A DNA stretch of 64,000 nucleotides, taken from assembly GCA_003993805.1 (NCBI GenBank), contig RSEF01000004.1, forward strand, positions 4,329,490-4,393,489, given 5' to 3'. Numbering within the stretch: the stretch's first letter is position 1; each line of letters opens with the position of its first letter. Under the pieces are notes generated by a model, which was not told the DNA's origin, searched no databases, and saw nothing but the letters and a program-made list of their open reading frames with translations. This stretch comes from Himantopus leucocephalus. Its lineage: Eukaryota; Chordata; Aves; Charadriiformes; Recurvirostridae. A program made the position numbers and the translations under genes. Positions 27,690 to 41,900 of the stretch are shown here, piece by piece.

Positions 27690-30600
27690 GAACTTACTGA
27701 ATTTGTCTTTCCTAAGCAAGTACATACTGTAAAAGTTAACAAGACCTCCAACTGTCGAGCCCTTTAACTGACAAGAGTTTAGAGGAAGCTCCAGCAGCAT
27801 TGCATTTGAAAAAGGTTTTTCAGAGCTTTCCATGAATCTATGTCTTGAGGCTAAAACCACTAGAAAGCCAGAGATGAAGTGACTGTTAAAGACACTGATC
27901 AACACTCATCCCAGCTTTGTGTCAGACCATTTAGCAGTGACTTCCATAAAAACAGAACCCGTTGAACTGAACAACCTAGACACAAATTCACCTAAGCAAA
28001 GCCCAGTAGGATTAGTAAGACAGGAATAGCATTGGGACACTGAGATATACAACCAGAGAAAGTAAGTGGAAAAAAGAATGAAAGATGCCGAGAAAACACT
28101 GTGAGGCTGGTCAAGCACTGGGAGAAGTTACACAGGGAAACTGGAGCGTCCATCCCTGGAGATATTAAAAGCCCAACTGGACATGGTCCTGTGCAACTTG
28201 CTCTAGCTGACCCCGTCTGAGCAGGGGGCAGTTGGACTAGAGCTCTAAAGGTCTTCCTGAACCTTGAGTATTGTATGATTCTGTTACAAGCTCTTCTGAT
28301 ATTCACCACGATACAATGACAGCCTTTATTCACGCGGGAACTTTGGGATATGCTTAAATTTATGTGTGAACCCTACAAAAGTCAAAGGAGTTACAGTTAC
28401 TAAAAGCACAAACTTCTTTGCACAGCTCTAAGTATATGATCATCACTTACTGCAGTTAAAGAAAAAATTACCCACGGGCTTAAAAAAGTACTCAGACCCT
28501 TTTCTGAATGGCATCTTGTCTGTTCTTTTGTACACAGCGCTTGGCTTCGCTAGTTTTTCGTGCTCCATTTACTCAGCATTATACTCCGATCAGACTTCCA
28601 CGCAGATGCCTGAAGCACTGTCACCCAATAACATACAGGAAAAAAACACCAGCTTCTAATCACGTGAACTGAAAAGCCTCCGCAGCATCCTGGCAGCAGG
28701 CCAATACGATTAGCAAAAGACTCGAAAAGCAGAAGTAGCAGCTATAGCCGTTAGCATACAGAACCTGGAATCACAACTCCAGTACCACATCCTCAGAACT
28801 CATCAACAGTTCCCTACAGCCTTCCACTTTGTTCCCACATTCACAAAATGAAGCAGTGTGCTTACATGCAGTTCTCAAACAACTTATTGTATATATAACT
28901 AGAGAGAGAAAACGCATTGAAAACAGACATTGACAAAAAACAAGTAAATTTACATTGCTTGATATGCCAGTAAAAAGAAGCATGCAAGTTTGCTTCAGAA
29001 GACAGCAGCTTAGCATTCACTTACACTCGCAAGTTCACTTTGAATCAAGTTTGAAGAGTGGCCAGTTTCCAACATTTTCCTGACCACATGTACAGCAAAT
29101 TGCTAATGGCAGGCAAAAACCCCACACAGCAGCTTTCCCTGTGCTTGATAAATCAATTCTGCCATGTCTATGGCTAATGTTCTTATGTTTAATAGTGTTA
29201 GGATAATCTCAGTGGCTGAGGTCAGCATCGCTTTCAGTTAAAAAAACCAAAAAGTGTCAGCAATCAGAAGAAACAAATACCCCCACCCTTTTTAACTCAA
29301 GAAAGCATGACTTGTGCAGCATTTAAAGATCCAATTCTAGCATTATTCGTCTACTTGAACTGCTGGTTTTGTCCTCTGCACATGCACTGGGCTTGATGCC
29401 CAGCACTGAAAGAGACAAAGGTAGTAGAGAAACAGCTTTGTTTCCATCCACTGGATCCACAGCTGCTTGCTGCCAGGAGCCACTTACGGTAAAAATTAGG
29501 TGTTGAAGGGAAGAGTTCAAGTGATCTGTGACACTCCAGTCAGCTCATTTTATTGATTCTTGGGAAGTGACTGAGTTAATTCGGACATCTCCTGCACCAA
29601 GGTCCTGTACAATGGCAACTCCTCGCTTTTGCCTCCTGGAATTTTCAATCATATTCTGTGAGCAGCATTTTAATTATGTGGATATCAACAACTTCTGTTA
29701 AAGAACAAAAGGTTAAGTAAGCCCTTGGAAGAAGCAGTCTAGAGAGGAACCCTCCAGCACAAGGGGAAGTGCTTGATTTTCTCAGACCTCCGCCCATGCT
29801 TTGCTTGTGTTCAAGGGAACATCACTTCCCAGTGCCAGGGCACTACCTGATGTACCTGTGAAGGCACTTGGCTGAACAAAATAGGATCAGCAGAGTAAGT
29901 GACATTTATCTGCAACTTCAAATTTACCTGCAAGGAGAACTCGGAGGCTCTAGACAAAAGCAGAATCCAGCTGTGTAAGGTGCCAGGCAAGCCTTAAAGC
30001 CCAGTAGTGGATGAGACGACAGGACACAGCACCACTCACACTGGAGTACCACTTAACTGATGCAACTTTTGTAAGCAGAGGGAAAGAGGCACTGATTTCT
30101 GAACCATTACAAGTGTGCAGAGCAGTTCAACTGGGGAAAAAGCATGGAGAATACTAGATCACTGCAGAGGAGCATCAGGACTGTGAGTGCTCAAAGCTAA
30201 ATACCAAGATAAATGGAAGTCAAACATCTTCCTCAAGATCAGCTTTGTTTACTGCCTGCACAATATCCTGGATAATGAAAAACAACAATAACCTTTTTTT
30301 ATGATCACCTGAGTACTTAACAGGTCCAACACAGCACCTTAACAGAGCTTCTGGAAGCTACAAGGCAAAACTACAGTTCAACTTAGGTCTCCAAAGCAGT
30401 CATGTTTAAATCTTAAGAAAACCCAAAACATTCAGATCATTAAGAGGTTAGAGAGGAGACCATTTGTGTAGAACATTTAAAACAACCTGCCAAGGTGCAT
30501 GCCAATAATGTTGCAGGATCCTTCCTGAAGCCCACTGTGTCCCAAATCTACATCAAACACTGCATGTTGGCAGTAGCCAGGTCTTCAGTCGCTCTGCAAA

Positions 30601-31094
30601 GCCGGGCTTGGAGCCATCCTCTTACTTGTATTTCTTACCAGCTAATAAGGGCTCTTGTTACTTATTAATTTTTGCAATTGCTGTTTTAACTATAATATGG
30701 GGAAAGCAGGAATGGGACAGCAGCACACCTAAGAAAATAAGCATACCCCAAAAAAACCAATCCTCCAGTCTGGGCTTCTAGTTCCAGAGACAGGAAGGCC
30801 ATATGTGCCGAGACATTAGAAGGAAGGTACCTGTAAGCAAAGCAATGGTGTTCATTCTGCACAATGCAGCTTCTTAGCTTGCATTTGTCACTAAACACGT
30901 AGAGTATCTAGAGCAAGCTCACAGGAATCACAGTCAGTTACAGTCTTCTACATGTATAACCTATTAGAAACTCATTTTTGGAGTCATAAACCAAAAGTCT
31001 TCTTGTGCTTCTCCTCACTTCTGTCAATTCAGTGGAGCTCAAAGTAATAAAAAAAAAACTTGACAGTTTAGCTTGTTTCATCTAGAAACTCTAG
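27690..31094. other. Intergenic, no gene recognised apart from one CR1 piece
   Basis: AT-rich sequence with short unrelated ORFs only. A CR1 fragment occupies 28100-28285, listed separately. Confidence 0.5.
28100..28285 (+). mobile_element. CR1 LINE 3' fragment, sense
   Basis: CATCCCTGGAGATATTAAAAG, TTGGACTAGAGCTCTAAAGG and the TATGATTCTGT tail follow the CR1 ORF2-end/3' UTR order on the plus strand, with moderate divergence. Confidence 0.8.
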
Positions 31095-31395
31095 AAAAGA
31101 GTTGCCAGACTCTTTTCAGTGGTTCCCAATGACAGGACGAGGGGCAATGGGCACAAGCTGGAACATAGGAGGTTCCGTTCAAATATACGGAAAAACTTCT
31201 TTACGGTCAGGGTGACAGAGCACTGGAACAGGCTGCCCAGGGAGGTTGTGGAGTCCCCTTCTCTGGAGATCTTCAAGTCTCGCCTGGATGCAGTCCTGAG
31301 TAATGTGCTCTAGGCAATCCTGCTTTGGCAGGGGAGTTGGACTAGATGATCTCTAGAGGTCCCTTCCAACTCTGAAAATTCCGTGATTCCGTGAT
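31095..31395 (+). mobile_element. CR1 LINE, 5'-truncated, sense, well-preserved ORF2 end
   Basis: The plus strand encodes [40 protein letters not shown] and [13 protein letters not shown], the intact C-terminus of CR1 ORF2. It is followed by the GGACTAGATGATCTCTAGAG 3' UTR motif and the ATTCCGTGATTCCGTGAT terminal repeat. Less diverged than the other copies here. Confidence 0.92.
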
Positions 31396-32101
31396 CTATA
31401 CAGGTATTTCCAAATCTGAGAGTCAAACTTACAAGTGTGTCAACTGAAAATAATTTTACACAGCATGTAATATTTTTGTATTTATTTTGTCTGAAGATAT
31501 ACCCTTTGTGCGTGCCTTTTCTTGTTCAAGACAGTTTTACAAAAAGTCATGGTCAGATTCACCTGAGTAAAAAAGAATTAAAAGACTGAGACTCATCTCC
31601 CACCCTTCCATGCCTTCATTCTTCCACTAATGGGAAGGAGAGGATTCTTTACACACTTTTGCAGTCTCCTCCTCACACTAAACTATCATATAATTACTCT
31701 TAATTCTGCTTAATATCCAATTCCAGTATTCCATTCCCCATTACTTCAGAAAGAAAGCTATCATCCAAAAAGTGATAAGATCAGGAAAAGCAGAACTCAA
31801 AAGTTAAGTGTATGCAAGATCAATGATCGGAGAAACAGGTCAAAATTACTTAGACAAAAGGCAAATTTATGAATCAAAATGGAAGAGAAGCAACAATTCC
31901 CAAGTGTGTGACCAAGTTTAATGATACATCTGTTCTCTGAAACACTTGACCATCAATAACATTTCATGGGTTACGATGCCCAGAATGTTACTTCATAGGT
32001 GTTTTATATGAATATTTACAAAGACTTTCAAAATTCAGTGGCACTAAACAAACAAGAAGAACTTAGAACTTTAAGCTACAATGCTTAAAAAATGTAAACA
32101 G
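31396..32101. other. Intergenic DNA or distal WDR44 3' UTR
   Basis: AT-rich with no ORF of interest. A second minus-strand AATAAA at 31481-31486 leaves open a longer WDR44 3' UTR. Confidence 0.4.
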
Positions 32102-32107
32102 TTTATT
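32102..32107 (-). terminator. WDR44: Candidate poly(A) signal for WDR44
   Basis: First AATAAA on the minus strand after the WDR44 stop, 783 bases downstream, giving a 3' UTR of roughly 0.8 kb. Another lies at 31481-31486, and an ATTAAA variant at 32843-32848 is very close to the stop. Which is used cannot be told from sequence. Confidence 0.4.
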
Positions 32108-32889
32108 TTACATAGTTGTAAAATATAAGAACTTTCTAATGTAGCTTAATTTTATCTGGAAGGTGAATATATCCTGGTGCCCGTGAACAAGGAATGAGAG
32201 AATTCTTTACACAAGTATTGTGCTCCAGTGTGCAAAAAATTATACATAAGAAAGGAATCTAAAGTCCACAACAATTAAAAGACAACAAAAAATTTTTCAC
32301 GTCCTGAAGTTGAGAAATTTATAAAAACATTTACACATGGTTGCTGACCCATCAAAAACTTGCATAACTTAAAATTCTGAACAATAGCTACTACAAATTC
32401 AAGGTCTTTCTCAAATGGAATTTTGTGCAAAGATCAGACTAAATCATTCAGCATTTTTCTAGCCATACCTCCAACCTTCCCTTCCCATCCCCATTCCTGA
32501 CACCTAGTGGCAACAAGCACCACTAAAATCCTTTTGATATATGTTCAAATTAGTGCATGTAACCAAAAGGCACACACATGTGTGAATACGTTTTCGTGCA
32601 GACACCTGTGCAGGTTCACAATTACATTGCAAAACGACTGTTCGCAGGAAGTTTAGAGTCTAATGTTTGGCAGGATTATTCGTACACATTCCTTTCTATT
32701 CTACAAGCCCAGGTGTTAATAGGTAGACACTGCTTTCCAAGGATCCAATATTTGAGTAGCCTTAAAATAAAGATTTAAAAATAAATCAGCCTGTAACATT
32801 ATTATATTAGATACTTTGCTTTTGCCCGCATTATTTATGGAACTTTAATCCCACAGTACCATAGCTTTACGCTGTCAGTTGCAAAACAA

Positions 32890-32984
32890 CTAAGATACAT
32901 ATTTCTTTTTGTTAATGAAGACTTTGATTGCTCCAGTAAAGTCAGCCGATAAAAGCACTTCTGTGTGATCTGTCTTCAAAGCTC
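32890..32984 (-). CDS. WDR44: WDR44 coding exon 20 with stop codon
   Basis: 95 bases. Acceptor ATTAAG. Encodes GALKTDHTEVLLSADFTGAI then KVFINKKKYVS and the stop TAG at 32890-32892; closes the last WD blade. Confidence 0.96.
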
Positions 32985-35900
32985 CTTAATAAGGAAAGAG
33001 AATAAACTGTTAGTTCATTAAAGACATTAACAACATATAAATCAAGCTCTTATTAAAAGATAAGCTATCACTGTGACACCCTTCTACCTCTATCGCATTC
33101 CTGTTATCTAGCCAATACTTCAAGAAACTTCTACATTTCTAGGAGAGGGACTTTTTCATTATATATTGGTACAGCTCTACCTCCTAGCAGCTCAAGTGTG
33201 AAAACAATAATCCCAAAGTGCACAGAACAACAGCTATACCCCTCACTTCACATTCTCTCAAGCTTTATGAATGCAACAGCCGCCGAAACGTTCAACTGCT
33301 AAGACAGTCTATGCAAGGACTTTTCGTCTCAAGAAACCCCCCTCCCAAATTGAAAGTATTCTTCATAATCTTTTCCTCCTTATACCACAGTATCAAGCAG
33401 AGCTCATCTTAAACACCTACCAGAGGGTATGGTATCTGACGTTTCACAATCTTCTCCCTTACTTTCAGCTTCTTGCTTTTCAGAAGTTTCCAGTGACACC
33501 ATCAAACCAGGATTGGGAGCAAAAATCGCAGATGTGACCACTGCATTGTGCGCTTCAGAAAGACAATCCAACTTTGATTACCTTGTTTCAAGGAACTGTC
33601 AACTTTACCAAAATTTGTGCCTGCTATTCTCATAAATACCCAAGAATCTCAGTGCTAGTTGCACCAGGTAAGCTCATCGTTCAAGGAGCAATTGTCATTG
33701 TTTTATAAGTTTAGGGATCTCAGAAGTTCCTGTAAGTGCCCAAAACTAATCGGCAAAAGCTCCAAAACACGTTTCATATAAATATGGTCCCACATTTCCC
33801 AAAGACTGTGTGCCTAGGAGATAAAAGCGAGTTGCTCTTTTTTTTTTTTTTTAAAATCCTGCCATGAAAAAAATCCACATCTGCATTGTTTTCAAAGCCA
33901 CTTTTCTAAAAAGGATCTAAGGATTGATAATTATTTTGATTACCACACTTATACAACCAAGTTCTGCCACTGAAACATGACATCAATTCAGAATCTCTTA
34001 CTGGAGCTGGACAAACTCTTAGCTACTCTGTCTCTTGCCATCCCAATCATGCATCTGTACAGAATTTCCTGTGGACAAGGTTTTCTGACAGACTCCGCTT
34101 ATTGAAAATCCACCAGTTACAATGCGTCTTGCTAATAATTTGTTCAAACTAAATAAATAGCGCTGCTGAGCAAATAAAAACGAGAAGATAAAAATATTTA
34201 ACTTTTGAAATCATAAGCTTCAATAAAGCAAAGATCAAAAGTTGATTTTTACCTTTAATGCCTTCCCAGAAGTCATTACGGTCTCTTCTTACAGATGTAA
34301 ACTTGCTCAAGTCATGGTATGTACTCCAAATATAAACATACTTATCTTCTGAACCACTTACAATGTAGGTAAAGTCATGGCTAAAGATTGAAACAAGAAA
34401 AAACATTACTTTTCTTAGCCGTTCAAGCAACTGTTACAATAGTTCTCCAGATGACTTGCAGCTTTACAAGTGCAATCAGGCTAAGTTCACAATTCAATCT
34501 GATCCTTTATTGTAGTGACTGCAGCTCAAAAAAAGACACAGTCCTTAAGTGAACGGGCACACAAGCTTCCTGATGCTGGCCCTCTGGAAGAAAAAGCAGT
34601 TCTGATGAATAGCACACAGAAGCTGTTCTCCTGCAGCTTCCAACATTGAAAAGGGTTAGTCTAACAGCTATACTCAGCAACAAGAAAATGGCATAATCTT
34701 TAAGCGCAATTTGCATCTGTTTGACTCCGAAACCTGTGCGAACACCTGAGATGGTGTAACCAGAATTGTTTACAATGCAATCATGGGCAAAAAAACCCAT
34801 CCACACAGGAGGAAGATGAAAGGTGCCTAACAAGATTGTAAGCAGATGACTGTATAACACAAACTGACAGAGACAAAACAGCACCTGCAGATTCAACTCA
34901 AGTATTTACTTTTAATTCACCTACTGCATGAGTATGCCACATATCCAAACTCTAACACTAACTATGATACAGTCCTGTAAGTAGAGATGACTTAATTTGG
35001 GAAATTAATCTTCAGCGGGGGGGCTGGACAAGATCACCTCACAAGGTCCCTTCCAACCTCAGCCATTCTGTGAAATACTGGGTCAGCCTTAAAGATGCTT
35101 TCAAAGGCCAACAGCTGACAATCAAGATCAAACTTGGAATTATTCCTTAAGCACTGCTGCCCTCCTCTGCTCAGACACCCAAGTTAAACACATACCCAAG
35201 CATCTTCCCCTTTCACTTCAAGACTCAAAGAGAGAAGGACAGAACAAATATTCTTCTCCGTCTACTCCCACTCTTTTACTACCTTAAAAAACAGTATTTC
35301 CATGACAGTCACAGTAAGATACTCAAACTCAGAAAAGCATCTTAGGCCAGAACAGAGAAAGAGGAAAAAAGAATTCCAACTCAGGTTTGCAGGCTGTTTC
35401 CTGACAGTGATCACACACAGGCAGTGGCCAACAGCCTCGGGCAACAGTTGGGTGACCAACATGTCTGCAACAAAACCTGACAAAATTAAGGAAATAAAAC
35501 CCACTTATGAAGGAGAGAAAAGATGTGGTGTCCCAGCCCCACCAGTTCTAGCACAGCTCCTGTATTTACAGCAATAGTAATGGAGATGCATCGTACTGTC
35601 AATACAAAAGGATTCCCTTGTTCACAGAAGCTCCCTGCTCAGCGGCAGCTTTGTCATTCTTGACCAGAGCTTTCAGTTACCTTTGTATTCCAAGCCAAGT
35701 GACATTTCAGAGGCTCAGTTTCATACTAAGGTACACAGATTATTTAAACAAAAGCCTCTGTACTTCAGCCATCGTATTTCCCAAATCCAACAACTCCATT
35801 GCTCTAATACTGTCTTACCTAAAGCTGGCTTTGATTTGGCTGCTGCTGTTGACATAACCTTTGTATTTCATAGATAAAGACAGATCTCTTAGGTCATACA

Positions 35901-38900
35901 ATCTGATTCTGGAATCATTTGATGTCACTAGAATCTAGAAGAGAAAGAAAGAAATAAAATTTAGAAGTAGAAACCATTAGCATGCCCAAGAAGGCGCAGA
36001 GTTCATTCAAACCATCAGAATTCCAGTTCTTCGATAAAAAAAAACAGAAGTGACATACACAAAGAATAGGCCCAAAAAAGCAGAATAAGATTCACGACAA
36101 TGTCATTTTTCTTTCTGGTCTTCTGTCAATGGACAGAAGACAACTTCCCTGTCAAGATCATCCTGACTGTTCCGAATCAGAACAGCTGCTCTTTACTGAG
36201 GTAAAACATGGACCCAAAGAACAGTCATCAATTTGCAAAGGTTATTTTGGAACACATTCCACAGTAACATAGCAGAACAGCTGTTCCAGTGAGGTAAATT
36301 TCTGAAGTGTCATGACCTATGAATCACAAAGCACCGTTCAGGGTGGCCCCTGAACCCCATCTACTATATAAGCAAACTGGGCTTCTCCCTTGGTTGATAT
36401 GAGTTTGCTTCCTTTTCACATTTTTCACACCAGAAGTTTAAACATACTTATAAGGAACAGAGAAGTCTAGGAAAGGGTTGTCAAAATGCATAAAACCATA
36501 TGGTACCTTTGAAGTGGAGCAGATTGCAGGTTAGCAATAAGTCTCAAGAAGATACTAGCAAAAGGGTATAGTGGAGTAGCAGACAAATACTGACTCCTAC
36601 TTATCTACTCATTTTATGCACCAAAATTGTGACAACTCTTGGAACACTATCACCAGACTGCAGAACTTCCTATATGTTTTCAAAAGAGTTCATGCTGAGC
36701 TGTGTGTCATTACATCATCTAACATGCCAACACGCAGCATCTGATGCAAACCCAAAGGCACTATTGATTTCTGAATCTTCTGCATGTCTTTGGAATTAAG
36801 TGATTTCTGTGTAGGTGGTAACAGCTGGTGATCTGCTACTCTAACAGAGCCAGCTGTTGACCCCACATCACCCCTGAAATTTTGTATACAGGTGACAAAC
36901 TCTTCAACTTTAGATTATGACTTTAATACTCAACAGCGTCTTTTTTTGCATAATGAGAATTTGACCCTTTCAACTTAACACTTCAGTTTGGAGTGAGGCT
37001 AAACAAAAGCAGATTCTGAAGAACGGAGCACACTTGTTTGGATATCAGCTTCCCAGGTTTCATCATTTTTTCAGCTTCTGTATGAAGCACATTTCCAAAT
37101 GAATATTAAATTTGAGACAGGCTAGTTACGCCAAAGAAATTTTCACTGAAAGCCACTGTAAGCATTTTCTCAACCTTACACTGACCAAAGCATAATGTCA
37201 TTAAAAACTCTTTCCTATTTTACCACTATTTAGTATTCTATTAGTCTAAATCAGCAAAGAGTACTGCTCATCTTAGTACTGCTAAAAGACTTCTGATTTA
37301 AATCAGTGACATAACCAAGACTTAGCACAGACTTACTAAGCATTAGATATAAATATCAGACCTCAGTACTGAGCCAAAGTTGCACAGAAAGACAGTACCT
37401 TATTCTCTCCAGGCAAGGGTTCAATGCCAGTGATTTTTCTTCCAACTCTATTTCGGCCTCTGGTAGAACGCACATGTATTTGTGTATGGTACTTCAAGTG
37501 CTGAAAAGATATTAAAATTTATCCTCATTTGAAATAGTTGTGTAAAAACTTTAAACTATTTTGCTTCAAGTTCTAATAAGTTTTTTTTTTCTTGATATTT
37601 AAATAAGCATGACTTAAATCCCTTAGTTATTTAACAGGAAAAAAAATATAGTCTCAAAAACATTTTACCTCTGTGTCATAGAAGATGCATCTTCCATCAT
37701 ATGTGCCTATGACTGCGTATTTGCCATTCTGACAGAAGTTGGCAGCTGTAATCAATTTTGTCTGCCCATCTACTTCGTTCCATAATGCCACTTTTTTGTC
37801 AGGAATGTTCCAGAGTCGGAGTTTCCCATCCAATGAACCACTTAAGAAGTACCTGTCATCCTGAGACAACAAACTACATTAACCTCCACTTGTGTTATGA
37901 GTATGCCCCGATTTCCTTAAAACGTTCCCGCCCCATTTCCAAACAGCAAATAAGAGCTCTCAGCTGAGTTGTTTATAATGTTTAAGAAGGCTGAAAAGAC
38001 AATGTAAAATTACCGGTATATGGAGTTCAATTTCTTACAGATTTCTGACAAGATTACACACGTGCAGTGTGTATACCTCAAGTCAGAAAATTGTTCACTG
38101 TTACCACAGTTACTTTTTACCCTCTAAACGTAAATTAGAAAAATACCAACCTTGTCAGGAGTTGAAAGCTCCTTTCAGAGTTCTCGATACATCTACCAGT
38201 TACGTATGCTCAGGCAACACCAAAAAACGCTTTTCCTCTGCTTGAGTTTTGTTAATATTAAGAAGTTTCATTACAGTATTTTTAAAAAATCATCAAATCA
38301 AACAGGTTGGAAGGGATCTCTGGAGGTCATTGGTCCACCTCCCCTGCTCATGGCAGGGACAGCCTCGACAGTTTGATCAGGCTGTAGAGGGTTATATCAT
38401 GTCAGATTTTAGACATCCCCAAGGATTCTGTGATCTCTGAACAATTTGTTCTATTTCCTTACAATTTTTTTCCACTAATATTTAATCACAATATCCCTCA
38501 TTGGTAATTCTGACTTTTCACAAAGTTACTCAAAACTATACCAGCTGTGATGTTACACACAATTCACTTCCCACATCATGCCTATAAATGGTTAAACCAC
38601 ACAGACACTTCTGGTGAAGTTTAGTGAATATTAACACTTATAGTTCCAGGATATTATCCAATGGGGATATTTTTCAAGTGCACAAACTCTACTATACAAT
38701 TATTTTTTTTAATTGAAATTAAAGGGGAGGACTCTTGTAATTGCAAGTTCTGCCTCTCTAGAAGAAATAGAGCAATTACACTTACCCTTGGATGGAATGC
38801 TATAGCAGTGACAAAGTCTATATGCTGGAAACAGCAAAGACATTCTCTTCTTGATATGTGCCATAGTCTGACAGTTTTGTCCATAGAAGAAGAAAGCAAG

Positions 38901-41900
38901 AAGTAATTCTGTGAAGCAAGAGAAGTCCATGGTTATTAACAGACACGAAAGTAACAGAAAATTGAAAAGCAAATCAGATTGGTAACATCCTACCAATTTC
39001 TCTGCTGCTGTGCAATTCAACATTTTATCCTTTCAGATAAAATGTTTTATCCAAATTATCATTACTGATTGGTGCTTTTCCTGATGCTCAGTTACAGAAT
39101 ATTTTCTGGAAGAACCTCAATGGAAGTGTTAACTACTTGGAAAGTAGTTCAAGTATTCAGATAAGAAACAGCACAACACGCTGCGGACAAGGGGTGAGAG
39201 TCTCTCCTAAGACCCTTCAGCCAGACTGTGCTCTTAAAATTACAACTGTATTCCAATGTGAAGAGTTAACTGAATAAGCTTTTATGTGAAACATTTTCAA
39301 AGTTAAGCACAGGGTAATTCTCCAATTTTAAGATATATGTATATATTCAGCAACTTTAGAAGCTGTACACTGCATAAAAACAGTGAACCATACTGAAGAC
39401 CAGAAAAGTGATAACACCATACATCAGAAATCATACAGCTCAGTGGAAATTCCTTCCACTCTAAACAATTTAACTCCACTATTGAACACAACATTGTAAT
39501 TGTTCCTAGCTTGATTTTAATTTTTTTAAAGAAGACTTAATTAGAGAAGCCCAAGAATTTTGTTCATTTTATCCCAACTATTTCAGCTGGAATGAGTGTT
39601 CTCTCTACAAACCTTTTTTCTTAATTTCACTGACAGTTTCATATTGTTCAGATGTATGGTTCCAATGGCAATTGACAAAAGAAAACAACAAAAACACAGG
39701 AGAACTGTGTAGTCTGTATTAAGGTGCCTTACTTTAGACCAGGAAAGATCAAGCAGATCTGCTGTATGTCCTTTGTATTTGCAAAATGGTCGTTGACGAA
39801 ACGGGGCATTTTTATCATCTGGGTCTTCATCAACTCCACTGCAAATCTATGAGAGAAGTGTACAGAAACATCAGAAAATATAAGCTGGAAAAGTTAACAA
39901 TAAAACAATTACTGCTTACAAAAAGTACAGGGCCAATAACAATTTGGAGGACGACACTTAGGACTTTAAAATAAAACAACCAAAGTCAATTTCAAGTACA
40001 ATCAGCTGTGAAACACCATCTTGAAATTCCAAAATGAAGCTGATCTACGTTTTCCATCCATACAGTTTTTGTTCAATGGGATAAGCTTGACAGCAATTTA
40101 AGGAAACATTGTAAGATAAGCATTTGGAACAAAGTATGTTGACCTTAAAAACCACATTCCAATTTAGGATATAAACTGTGAGTTAGTTTCCATGCTTCTA
40201 GCGCATATCAAAAATGTTAACTTCCTAGTAAGAGATCCTTTCACAATAAACAGGTGCAAAACCAGTTGTTCCTATACAAAAGCTCTGCAGCAAAAAGTAA
40301 CTGAAAACAACATCACTGGTGTGTGTGGCTAAGTAAGGATATTCACTTACCTAAGGTAAGGAAATATCCACNAAGAAAAATCCCCCCCCCCCCCCCCCCC
40401 CCCCCAAAACAGTGCACATTAAATGAAGCTAACACCAAAATCTTTGCTTAAACCCTGATTTTGTCACCCGTTTCTTACATTACTGGAAACCAAGTACAGG
40501 AAGAAAACCTTTAATACATTAGTTTTAATGGCCGGGTTACTAAAGTATCTGAACACTCTACAACTAACAGTGTCTTAATGCTTTTGGTCAATCATATTCC
40601 ATTTTATTCTACACAGATGTGAAAAATTAAAAAATTCCAGGTTTTATTATACTTCCGAGTATCCTATTGTTCAGCTTGGCCTTCCTCAGAAAAGACATCA
40701 TCAAGTCAGATGTTAACCTCAGAAAAGACATCATCAAGTCAGATGTTAACCTCAGAAAAGACATCACCAAGTCAGATGTTAACCTCAGAAAAGACATCAT
40801 CAAGTCAGATGTTAACCTTAGGTAATGCTCTGAGGCAAAAAACTAAAGACAGGAAATTCATCAATGCAGGTTGTTTTTTTCCCTTTAACATTTCACTCAG
40901 AAATCTACTCTGGGAGGCAAGTTACCTGGCAGAAGGCCACAGCAAAGCTGTGCAGATTTCGTAATGCATTGTTTAGCGACTTCCTTTCCTGTTTGCAACC
41001 CATACAGATGGGATAACAGTATTTGACTGAAGATGTCTACTGATAAGTCTATGCCTCAAAGACATAGGCCAAGAACTCTTCGATAAAGCAACAATGAAGA
41101 TCTGTCATTACAGAACAACGCAAACAGCACCCCCACCCCTCCACCCCCAATATCTAGCGTACATACCCCTGCATCAGTATCAGACTTTGAAGAATTCAGA
41201 CTCTCTTGAGACGGGGAGGGAGAGACACGGCCTAGAACACAGGCAGAAACACCATGGTCAACTCTAAGTTCTCAAATAACTAGAATTTCTAGTGTTTTAG
41301 AGCTCTAGCGATGCATAGAAAGATACCTTCTGTGTTGTACTTCATTCGCATGTTATTGAAATAGTCAAAAGCATTCTTTAAAACCCATATTCTTACTACA
41401 TTGTCCTGTCCTGCAGATGCAAGTAATCGACCACAGTGAGAGAATTTCATTGTCCAAACAGCACCCTGTCAAAATAAAAAGATCATTGTTTAAGGTACAT
41501 AAAGTGCCTTTTTCCATACCAAAAAGACTTTCCATAATGTAAACTGACAAGATTTAGAACATATACAAGAAGCCACAAATAAAATAAATTGTAGGTCAAA
41601 ACACTGAAAAGTAATTGTTAAAACTGGTGGGTTGAGCAACATACTTGCAAAAACAGTTTGAAAGGAACAGCCCACAGGGCAGATTACTGTAGGAGAGGAG
41701 TTAAGGCAGCTCAGCGTTACCACAGCATTCTACATAAAACTGGTACAATTAGTAACAGTCAGCAAGTCAGGGTTCTGAGTGACTTATAATCTGCTATTTG
41801 ATTTGTAGAAGTGGCGAGTATTTGTAGCTGCACTTGAAGCTAGCACAAGCTGTGATATCACTTCCTTTTTTTTTTTTTTAATAGAAATTGTGCTTGGTTA

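Noticed and set aside
40710..40964. ORF with an 11-residue tandem repeat
   Set aside because: Generated by the 33-bp intronic minisatellite, antisense to WDR44, with no conserved start.
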